A program made the position numbers and the translations under genes. The notes below the pieces were generated by a model, which searched no databases, had not been told where the DNA came from, and was given only the letters and a program-made list of their open reading frames with translations. This document shows positions 4,421-10,000 of a DNA stretch of 10,000 nucleotides, in pieces. Source of the DNA: Magnetospirillum sp. Its GTDB lineage: Bacteria; Pseudomonadota; Alphaproteobacteria; Rhodospirillales; Magnetospirillaceae. The DNA is taken from positions 1 through 10,000 of the forward strand of contig JAIWOG010000330.1 in assembly GCA_020217035.1 (NCBI GenBank), in the 5' to 3' direction. How positions within the stretch are numbered: the stretch's first letter is position 1; the number at the start of each line of letters is the position of its first letter.

Positions 4421-6645
4421 GCATGGAGTGGCACAGCGCGGCGGAATGGGCGGAGATCGCCAGAGAAATCGCGATTTCCCGCAAAATCATGCCGCACAGC
4501 GAACGCAATACCCGCGAGAAGGCCGACCGTGACGGCTGGCTGTTCCGTGAACGGGAGCAAGTCGGCGGTGGCCGCGAATATCCCCTGTCGGCCTTGCCCG
4601 AGGCATTCCAAAAGGCCCTGCGCACCCACCGTTACAAACAGCTTGCCGCCGATCAGAACCGGGTCGCCGCCCTGGTTGACGAAGGCGTCAAGGAAGCGGC
4701 CTCCGCCTGCGCCGAAACGCCGGTCGGGGAAGACGGGCAGATGCGCCGGGACGTGCGGCTGGCCATCCTGGCGCTGTTCGACCGCTATTGCTTGGACACC
4801 GGGAAATCGGGCAAGCCCGCCCGGATCGCCTTTGCCCAATTGTACAACGATCAGGGCACCTTGGCGGTGCCGGCCTGGGTGCGTCAGGCCAAGTCCACGA
4901 TTTCCCCCAACAGCCTGTCCAATTGGGACAGCAAGCGCGGCGATGGCAAGCTGAACGCGCTGGCCGGGGCCTATGGCGCCCGCAAGGGAACATCGGTTTT
5001 CGACCTGTCGCAATCCATCCACGACCACATCGTCGCCGGCATCCTGCGCGGGCGGCGGATTTCGGCCACCGATCTGTTGGAAGAACTGCGCCTGTCCTTC
5101 GGCGCAGAGGTCGAGGTGGTGATGCCCACCACCGGCGAGGTGAAGGCGAAGCCGTTGCCCACCGCCCGTAGCCTGGAGCGGTGGATCGCCACCTGGAAGG
5201 AAGAGAACGAAGAACTGATCGTGCGCGAAACCAACCCGGATCGCTGGAAATCTGGTTGGCGGGTGGCGATTGGCGATTTGTACGGCTGGGTCAAACGGCC
5301 CAACCAGCTTTGGGAAATCGACGCCTCGCCTGCCGACCTGTTGCTGAAGGATGGGCGTTATTCCCTGTACGTGTTGATCGACATCTATACCCGCCGGGTG
5401 ATGATCCTGGTGACGAAGACACCGCGCACCGCCGCCGCCCTGTTGCTGTTGAAACGCGGCATCGAAACCTGGGGCAAGCCGGAAACCATCCGCACCGACA
5501 AGGGCAGCGATTTCATCAGCGTGGATGCGAAGCGGTTCTTCGCCCTGTTGCGCATCGTCCATGACGAATGCGACGCCTATAGCCCGGAGCAGAAGGGCAG
5601 CGTCGAGCGGCATGTGAAAACGGTGCAGCACAGCATCATTGCCCAATTGCCCGGTTTCGTCGGTCATTCGGTGGCCGAGCGCAAAATCATCGAAGCCCGC
5701 AAGAGCTTCGCCCAACGCCTGAGCGAGAAAGAACACGTCACCTTCGAAGTGGCGCTGTCCCGCGACGATCTGCAAGCCAAGCTGGATGATTGGTCCGAGT
5801 ACATCTATGGCCGGCGCCCGCATGGCGGCCTGGACGGCAAGTCCCCCTGGCAGGTGGCGTCGGAATGGACCGCACCCATCGTGCGGTTGGACGATCCGGC
5901 CCGCTTGGGCCTGTTGCTGGCCCCGGCGCCGAAGGGATCGGAAGGCCGCGACGGCATCCGCATCGTGTCCAAGAAGGGCATCAGCGTGGAAAAAGCCCGT
6001 TTCTGGGACAATTCCCTGACCCTTTACATGCGCAAGCCGGTGTTCGTGCGCCTTGATCCCCATGACATGGGCGTCATCTGGGTGTTCACCGAGGATCATT
6101 CGGAATTCATCTGCAAGGCGGTGAACGTCGAACGTCAAGGCATCGACCGCGCCGCCATGGCCGGCGAAGCCCATGCCGCCCAGAAGGCGCATCTTGACGA
6201 TCTGCGGGCCAAGCACCGGGCCGCCCGGCGTGGCTTCAAACCCCATGTCATGGTGGAACGCCGCCTTGTCGCCGCCCGCAATGCCGCCACCAAGGTGGTC
6301 ACCCTGACCCGTGCTTCGGAAACCACCAGCACCCCGGCCTTGGACGCCATCGGCAAGGGCATGGCCGCCGGCAAGCCGGTGGCCGCAAAACCCGCCACCG
6401 CCGCGCAACAGGCGCGTCAAGCCCGCTTGGAAGCCGAAATGACCGCTCCCGCCCAAGTGGTGACCCTGAACACCAAGGCCGCCCAATTCGCCCGTGCGGT
6501 GGAGTTGGAACGCCGCCTGGAAGCGGGCGAGGTCATCCCCGAAGGGGACATGCGGTGGCTGAACGCCTTCCGCTCGGGGGCGGTGTACCGCTCCCGCATG
6601 CGGATCATGCAGGAACATGGGCTGGAAGACGCCCTGGCGATTTAA
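4417..6645 (+). CDS. muA: Mu A-like DDE transposase
   Basis: A 742-residue protein, somewhat longer than Mu A (663). Residues 1-70 match the Mu-type N-terminal HTH that binds internal operator or activator DNA: 'WHSAAEWAEIA', then 'EKADRDGWLFRER' and 'GGGREYPLSALPEAF'. Residues of about 75-270 should hold the end-binding helices. The catalytic core begins near 'LWEIDASPADL' with D302, continues at 'IRTDKGSD' with D361 and ends at 'EQKGSVERHVKTVQ' with E397. The second gap is 35 residues (DD35E), unlike the longer gap of Mu A. 'YGRRPHGGLDGKSPWQVAS' closes the core and a beta-barrel-like region follows (about 500-580). The Ala/Lys-rich tail ends in 'FARAVELERRLEAGEVIPEG', probably the B-contact and strand-transfer region. 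All three catalytic residues are present, so it should cut phage ends and join them to target DNA. Confidence 0.95.
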   Translation: MSMEWHSAAEWAEIAREIAISRKIMPHSERNTREKADRDGWLFREREQVGGGREYPLSALPEAFQKALRTHRYKQLAADQNRVAALVDEGVKEAASACAETPVGEDGQMRRDVRLAILALFDRYCLDTGKSGKPARIAFAQLYNDQGTLAVPAWVRQAKSTISPNSLSNWDSKRGDGKLNALAGAYGARKGTSVFDLSQSIHDHIVAGILRGRRISATDLLEELRLSFGAEVEVVMPTTGEVKAKPLPTARSLERWIATWKEENEELIVRETNPDRWKSGWRVAIGDLYGWVKRPNQLWEIDASPADLLLKDGRYSLYVLIDIYTRRVMILVTKTPRTAAALLLLKRGIETWGKPETIRTDKGSDFISVDAKRFFALLRIVHDECDAYSPEQKGSVERHVKTVQHSIIAQLPGFVGHSVAERKIIEARKSFAQRLSEKEHVTFEVALSRDDLQAKLDDWSEYIYGRRPHGGLDGKSPWQVASEWTAPIVRLDDPARLGLLLAPAPKGSEGRDGIRIVSKKGISVEKARFWDNSLTLYMRKPVFVRLDPHDMGVIWVFTEDHSEFICKAVNVERQGIDRAAMAGEAHAAQKAHLDDLRAKHRAARRGFKPHVMVERRLVAARNAATKVVTLTRASETTSTPALDAIGKGMAAGKPVAAKPATAAQQARQARLEAEMTAPAQVVTLNTKAAQFARAVELERRLEAGEVIPEGDMRWLNAFRSGAVYRSRMRIMQEHGLEDALAI

Positions 6646-6671
6646 CGAGGAACGGCGGCGGGGACAGCCCG

Positions 6672-6691
6672 CCTTGCGCGGCAACGCAAGG
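6672..6691 (+). repeat. Hairpin between transposase and ATPase genes
   Basis: CCTTGCG (6672-6678) and CGCAAGG (6685-6691) form a 7-bp stem with a 6-base loop in the 93-base gap, the longest gap in the rightward gene set after 3932. Flanking CGGCGG/CCGCCG and CCCG/CGGG pairs could extend it. There is no U tract, so it is not a terminator; it may slow decay or tune A:B expression. Confidence 0.4.
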
Positions 6692-6738
6692 AATATCGGG
6701 CAGCCCCAACCGCCGCATACTGGATGGAGAACCAGATC

Positions 6739-7479
6739 ATGACCATGAATGTTTTGCCCGTCAACACCATCGCGCCCCTGCGCAATGTCGTCCTGTTGGA
6801 CGAACTGGTGGAACGGCTGAAGGCCCGAGATCCCAACCTGCCCGGCTTCGGCTGCATGCATGGCCCTTCGGGCTATGGAAAAAGCTTCGCCGTCATGTAC
6901 ACGGCCAACCGTCACCGCGCCTTTCACGTCGAGGTCAAGTCGGTTTGGACCAAGAAGCATTTCTGCCTGTCGATCCTGAAGGAAATGGGGGTGCAGCCGG
7001 CCAAGACCATTCCGGAGATGGTGGAACAGATCGGCGAGCAACTGACCCTGTCGGGCCGCCCGCTGCTGATCGACGAAGCCGATTACCTGCTGGACAAGAA
7101 CCTGATCCACGTCGTCAAGGACATCTACGAATGCAGCCACGGCAGCATCGTGTTGATCGGCGAGGAATTGCTGCCCCACAAGATCGCCCAGCATGAACGG
7201 GTTCATGGCCGCATGTTCGATTGGGTTCCCGCCGAACCCGGCACCATTCACGACGCCAAGCATTTGGCCCGGCTGTATTGCCGCGACGTGGCGGTGGCCG
7301 ACGATCTGATGATCGCGCTTCACGAAAAGTCCACCGGCTCGGTGCGCCGCATCAGCGTCAACCTTGCCCGCGTCCACGAACTGGCCCAGGGCGCCGATCT
7401 GCGCCAGATCGATCTGGAGACCTGGGAACAGCTTGGCGGGGTTTTCTTCACCGGCGCCGCGCCCGAGCGGAGGCATTGA
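6739..7479 (+). CDS. muB: Mu B-like AAA+ ATPase, transposition target selector
   Basis: A 246-residue protein of the Mu B/TniB class of AAA+ ATPases. These bind DNA as ATP-dependent filaments, choose the target site, stimulate the transposase and give target immunity. Walker A is 'GPSGYGKS' (42-49), Walker B 'LLIDEAD' (109-115), and 'GSIVLIGEE' (135-143) is a sensor-1-like strand. 'GSVRRISVNLARVHELAQ' near residue 200 fits the sensor-2/lid helix. Mu B itself has an N-terminal HTH of about 60 residues that is largely missing here, as in TniB-like and B3-type versions. ATG at 6739 is preferred over 6724 because GGAG precedes it at a usable distance and the family-like sequence starts there. The stop overlaps the next start (TGATG). 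Confidence 0.92.
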   Translation: MTMNVLPVNTIAPLRNVVLLDELVERLKARDPNLPGFGCMHGPSGYGKSFAVMYTANRHRAFHVEVKSVWTKKHFCLSILKEMGVQPAKTIPEMVEQIGEQLTLSGRPLLIDEADYLLDKNLIHVVKDIYECSHGSIVLIGEELLPHKIAQHERVHGRMFDWVPAEPGTIHDAKHLARLYCRDVAVADDLMIALHEKSTGSVRRISVNLARVHELAQGADLRQIDLETWEQLGGVFFTGAAPERRH

Positions 7480-8126
7480 TGGTGGACGCGGCTCTGAAAA
7501 AGCATCCGGGGAAGAAGCATCCGGGACGCAAGCCCGCGCATCTGGTCAGTTCGGCCCGCAAGCCGGGAGGACGGCAAGCGGTGTGGGCAGCCATCCGGCG
7601 CTTGCGCGACGGCTTCACCCTGGTTGTCCTGGCCAAGGAAACGGACATTCACCGCGATACCATCCGCACCTATCTGCGCGGCCTGGAAGCGGCGGGGTAC
7701 ATCGTCCGTGATCCCGTTGAAGCGGGACGTTTCGTGCTGGTCAACGATATCGGGGTGGAAGCGCCCCGCGTGACCCGCGACGGCAAGCCGGTGACCCAAG
7801 GCATCCGCCGGGAAAACATGTGGCGGACCATGCGCATGATGCGGGGTGACTTTTCCTGGCGCGATTTGACCATCGCGGCCAGCACCGAAGAATTCCCGGT
7901 CGATGAGGAAGACGCCAAGGATTACTGCGCCGCCCTGGCCAAGGCCGGTTATCTGGTGGTGACGGTGAAGGGCAAGGGCGGAGGCAAAAGCGTCACGCCG
8001 ACGCGCTGGCGCTTCAACCCGGCCCGCTTCACCGGCCCCGCCGCCCCCATGGTGCAGCGCCTGCAATCGGTGTTCGACCCGAACCTGGGCAAGGTGGTGT
8101 GGCAGGAGGACGCACGGGATGAATAA
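7479..8126 (+). CDS. Double winged-helix-like early protein
   Basis: A 215-residue protein. A basic N-terminus with the repeat 'KKHPGKKHPGRK' is followed by a first winged-helix-like unit, 'AVWAAIRRLRDGFTLVVLAK' to 'DTIRTYLRGLEAAGYIVRDP' (about 31-85). A second unit follows, 'NMWRTMRMMRGDFSWRDLTI' to 'YCAALAKAGYLVVTVKGKGG' (about 110-170). The end, 'FTGPAAPMVQRLQSVFDPNL', resembles a conserved C-terminal motif I recall from early proteins of transposable phages just downstream of B. DNA binding is likely; the precise role is unknown. GGAGG lies 5 bases before the ATG, and the start overlaps the ATPase stop by one base. The frame is open further upstream, inside the ATPase gene, but that part is a shadow. 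Confidence 0.85.
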   Translation: MVDAALKKHPGKKHPGRKPAHLVSSARKPGGRQAVWAAIRRLRDGFTLVVLAKETDIHRDTIRTYLRGLEAAGYIVRDPVEAGRFVLVNDIGVEAPRVTRDGKPVTQGIRRENMWRTMRMMRGDFSWRDLTIAASTEEFPVDEEDAKDYCAALAKAGYLVVTVKGKGGGKSVTPTRWRFNPARFTGPAAPMVQRLQSVFDPNLGKVVWQEDARDE

Positions 8127-8499
8127 GCCCGCCGCCTCCACCGCAGCCGAACGGGCTGCCGCCGCCTGGGGCGTCGATCTGCCCGATTGGATCGCCGTGC
8201 TGGCCGTCGAATGCGACCGGACCAGCCAGAACAAGGTGGCCGAGCGCCTGGGCTATTCCGGCGCCGCCATCAGCCAGGTCGTGAACAACCGTTACAAGGC
8301 CCCTTTAACGGCCATTGAACAGGCGGTGCGCGGCGTCCTGATGAACGCCACCGTGCAATGTCCGGCCCTGGGGGAAACCCCCGCCGATGTGTGCCTTGCC
8401 TATCAGCGTGCCGAGTATTCCGGCCACAACCCCCAACGGATCAGGGTCTGGCGGGCTTGCCAGACCTGCGCGAACAGGAAGGACAAGCATGCTCAGTGA
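8119..8499 (+). CDS. HTH regulator with C-terminal Cys cluster
   Basis: A 126-residue protein. Residues 30-60 form an HTH: 'SQNKVAERLGYSGAAISQVV'. The C-terminal half has four cysteines, C81 ('VQCPALGE'), C92 ('DVCLAYQR'), C114 and C117 ('RACQTC'), spaced as in a small metal-binding domain. I recall the same pattern, 'CPxLG...C...Q...RACxxxC', from regulators of transposable and other temperate phages. It probably binds DNA; zinc binding is inferred. The start lies inside the end of the preceding gene (8-base overlap) with GGAGG 10 bases upstream, which implies coupled translation. Confidence 0.82.
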   Translation: MNKPAASTAAERAAAAWGVDLPDWIAVLAVECDRTSQNKVAERLGYSGAAISQVVNNRYKAPLTAIEQAVRGVLMNATVQCPALGETPADVCLAYQRAEYSGHNPQRIRVWRACQTCANRKDKHAQ

Positions 8500-8755
8500 A
8501 GATTTTGCCTCGCTCTTGAACACCTTCGACAAGGTCATCAAGCCGTCGGTTGAAGCCGAATGTCCCCGCGCTATCCAGGCTTCCGCACGGGTCTTCCAGC
8601 TTAATCTGGCAGAGGCCATCGCCCGCCTGCGCGAATTCGAGCATTCCGCCGCCCCGCGTCTGCCCGCCCCGGAAACCGACACGGTGGTCCATTTCAAACC
8701 GCGCAAGCGCCCCCAGCCGCGCTTGGCTCCCGATGGTGGCGGAGACGCGGCATGA
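8489..8755 (+). CDS. Small helical early protein, unknown function
   Basis: An 88-residue protein that I do not recognise. The first 55 residues should be alpha-helical ('FASLLNTFDKVIKPSVEAEC', 'FQLNLAEAIARLREFEHSAA'). The rest is a Pro/Arg/Lys-rich tail ('HFKPRKRPQPRLAPDGGG') that is probably disordered and could touch nucleic acid. The ATG at 8489 has GGAAGG 5 bases upstream and overlaps the previous gene by 11 bases. The stop overlaps the next start (ATGA). It is coding by its position, SD and codon use. Confidence 0.75.
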   Translation: MLSEDFASLLNTFDKVIKPSVEAECPRAIQASARVFQLNLAEAIARLREFEHSAAPRLPAPETDTVVHFKPRKRPQPRLAPDGGGDAA

Positions 8756-9063
8756 TGGGCGTTCTCCCCTTCGACGGCACCATCGACTTCCACTGGAATG
8801 TCGGTGGTTCCGACATCGCCGCCCGCGCCGTCGGCGCCTTCACCGGGCCGGCTGGCCTGCGGGCTGTCTTGATGGATACCGCCGACAGCTACTGGCTGGC
8901 CAGCGTCAGCCGGGAAGGCCGCTTGATGGAAATCGTCACCGGCCCCATCACCGCCGAACAGGCGGTGCATGCCGCCGAATGCATCTGCGCCGGTATCCAC
9001 GACCACGGCAGCACCACGGCCCTGGTCAACATCCTGGCGCTCGGTTTGGTGGTGCGGTCATGA
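8752..9063 (+). CDS. Small early protein, unknown function
   Basis: A 103-residue protein with no recognised family. It looks like a compact alpha/beta fold: 'TIDFHWNVGGSDIAARAVGA', then 'YWLASVSREGRLMEIVTGPI' (two strands), then 'AEQAVHAAECICAGIHDHGS' (helix) and a hydrophobic end. There is no signal peptide. Two adjacent ATGs (8752, 8755) are possible; the first overlaps the previous stop and suggests coupled translation. Its stop overlaps the next ATG in turn (ATGA at 9060-9063). Confidence 0.72.
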   Translation: MMGVLPFDGTIDFHWNVGGSDIAARAVGAFTGPAGLRAVLMDTADSYWLASVSREGRLMEIVTGPITAEQAVHAAECICAGIHDHGSTTALVNILALGLVVRS

Positions 9064-9200
9064 CGGCGCGGGCCGCCCTGATCCTGGCCCTGGCCGTCGC
9101 CGGCATCGTCGCCGCCTCGGCCTCTCAACTGCCGCCCGATCCGCCGCCCCGGCTGCACGCGCCGCCGCCCTTTTCCGACTTCATTCCCCCGAAACCTTGA
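9060..9200 (+). CDS. 46-residue putative exported or membrane-anchored peptide
   Basis: A very small protein. Residues 3-23 form one hydrophobic Ala/Leu/Val segment after a single Arg ('MTARAALILALAVAGIVAAS'), ending in an A-S-A-type signal-peptidase-like site near residue 22. The remaining 24 residues are almost half proline ('QLPPDPPPRLHAPPPF'). It would be exported to the periplasm or held in the inner membrane. The ATGA overlap with the preceding gene and a matching frame support it as real despite its size. Small membrane proteins of phages often act in exclusion or lysis, but nothing here proves either. Confidence 0.6.
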   Translation: MTARAALILALAVAGIVAASASQLPPDPPPRLHAPPPFSDFIPPKP

Positions 9201-9208
9201 GAGAGATC

Positions 9209-10000
9209 ATGGTCACGACCACAACCCTCCCCGGTGCAGGCACCTTTAACGGTGTCGAATATCTGAACTCCACCAACGGTAATCTGCGCCGCGTCGATTC
9301 CTTGTCCGCCAAGGATGCCCTGATCCATGAACGGGTCTACGGCATGATCGGGTACGCCCGGTCGCTGGCCGCTGAAATCGCCCGCTTCAAGGCCCATACC
9401 TTCGCCGATATCGACGCGTTGGACGCCATGCTGGCCCAGGAATACGGCGTCATCAGCAAAAGCGTCAAAGGGAACCGGACCTTCACCAGCGCCGATGGTC
9501 GATACAAGGTCGGCATCAAGATCAACACCCCCGAAGTCATTGGCCCGGAATTGCAACAGGCCAAGGCGTTGATCGACGAGATCATCCTGGAAAAGGGCGC
9601 CGCCGCCGATCCGGTTCTGGCCGCCCTGGCGGCCCTGGCTTTCGACGTGGGCAAACAAGGCCGGGTCAACACCGACATGTTGCGGCGGCTGAAGAAAATG
9701 GAGGTTGCCGATCCGCGCTGGCCGAATATCCAGCGGGCCATCGGCGACGCCATCACCGACGGCGTGTCGAAAAGCTACATCACCTTCCACCGCTGGGACG
9801 GTGATTCCAAGGGGTGGAAGATGATCCCCCTGGATTTGGCCGCCGTCGAAATCACCGACGACGCCTTCGACCATCCGTCGCTTCGCCGACAGGTCGAAGA
9901 CATGACCGCCAGCCGGGCCCAGGCCATCGAGATGTTGAACCGTGCTGTCGTTCACCTGGACCAGTACGGCCAGGGGATAGCCCCCAGCCTGATCCAGGAT
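9209..10000 (+). CDS. DUF3164-family protein (cut by right edge)
   Basis: At least 264 residues with no stop before the window ends. The sequence fits DUF3164, a family common in the early region of Mu-like phages and of unknown biochemical function. Seen features are 'DALIHERVYGMIGYARSLAA' with 'FKAHTFADIDA' (helices), 'EYGVISKSVKGNRTFTSADG' with 'RYKVGIKI' (the KGN...GxYKV segment), 'LQQAKALIDEII', 'ALAFDVGKQGRVNTDMLRRL' and 'AIGDAITDGVSKSYITFHRW' ending in 'MIPLDLAAV' near residue 213. Family members as I know them end about there; this one continues for 50 or more residues ('RRQVEDMTASRAQAIEMLNR'). The start follows the previous stop by 8 bases with a GAGAGA SD at short distance. Codon use matches the phage genes around it. 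Confidence 0.85.
   Translation, partial: MVTTTTLPGAGTFNGVEYLNSTNGNLRRVDSLSAKDALIHERVYGMIGYARSLAAEIARFKAHTFADIDALDAMLAQEYGVISKSVKGNRTFTSADGRYKVGIKINTPEVIGPELQQAKALIDEIILEKGAAADPVLAALAALAFDVGKQGRVNTDMLRRLKKMEVADPRWPNIQRAIGDAITDGVSKSYITFHRWDGDSKGWKMIPLDLAAVEITDDAFDHPSLRRQVEDMTASRAQAIEMLNRAVVHLDQYGQGIAPSLIQD

Noticed and set aside
4060..7476. A 1138-codon open frame on the minus strand, the longest in the window
   Set aside because: It lies exactly opposite the transposase and ATPase genes, whose domains are unmistakable. Its residues (rich in G, Q, H, P and F) are what the complement of GC-rich codons produces.
7320..8234. A 304-codon minus-strand frame
   Set aside because: It is opposite the winged-helix gene and has the same shadow composition; no SD or domain is seen.
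8305..9006. A minus-strand frame of 233 codons
   Set aside because: It is a shadow of the coupled small early genes, which have SDs and ATGA overlaps.
9125..9955. A minus-strand frame of 276 codons
   Set aside because: It is opposite the DUF3164 gene, whose family motifs are clear.
1..10000. tRNA, rRNA, CRISPR arrays and tyrosine integrase genes
   Set aside because: I looked for cloverleaf-like arms, regularly spaced long repeats and integrase motifs and found none.

Overview
The window most likely shows the left (early) end of a Mu-like transposable prophage and its flank, in a GC-rich proteobacterium. Codon use in the core genes (third positions rich in C and G) suggests an alphaproteobacterium, but the species cannot be fixed from the sequence. 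The phage identification rests on gene order: a leftward HTH repressor, a divergent Ner-like regulator, an A-type DDE transposase, a B-type AAA+ ATPase, then a train of small overlapping early genes ending in a DUF3164-family protein that runs off the right edge. The right end of the phage is outside the window, and I could not fix the left end.

Left flank (1-2098). A rightward ORF ends at 564; its last 110 or so residues resemble the charged tail of a plasmid-type replication initiator (tentative). An AT-rich patch follows with a leftward gene (597-1322) encoding an N-terminal HTH joined to a PD-(D/E)xK-like nuclease core. Next is a small leftward AlpA-type regulator (1395-1619), with a strong hairpin after its stop and a GAAA-loop hairpin covering its ribosome binding site. 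From 1620 to 2098 I see only one weak leftward ORF and some short repeats; the phage left end may lie here.

Control region (2099-3093). The repressor (leftward) and the Ner-like gene (rightward) are divergent. Five copies of a 10-mer, AA(C/G)TCGGA(T/C)G, lie between 2589 and 2721, four of them inside the start of the repressor gene. A near-consensus sigma70-type promoter (TTGATA, 17 bp, TATAAC) sits immediately before the Ner-like gene and predicts a leaderless mRNA.

Early genes (3090-10000). An XRE-type gene overlaps the Ner-like gene by ATGA. The early region is then interrupted by a small leftward coiled-coil-like gene (3445-3687), a series of inverted repeats and a rho-independent-type terminator (3826-3870). 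After these come a conserved-looking HTH-like gene, the transposase (D302, D361, E397; DD35E spacing) and the ATPase (Walker A and B intact). The ATPase is followed by a double winged-helix-like protein, a Cys-containing HTH regulator, two unrecognised small proteins, a 46-residue putative exported peptide and the DUF3164 protein. Nearly every junction overlaps or is within a few bases, which indicates translational coupling. The expected logic is repressor-maintained lysogeny, with early transcription on induction producing the A and B proteins for replicative transposition.
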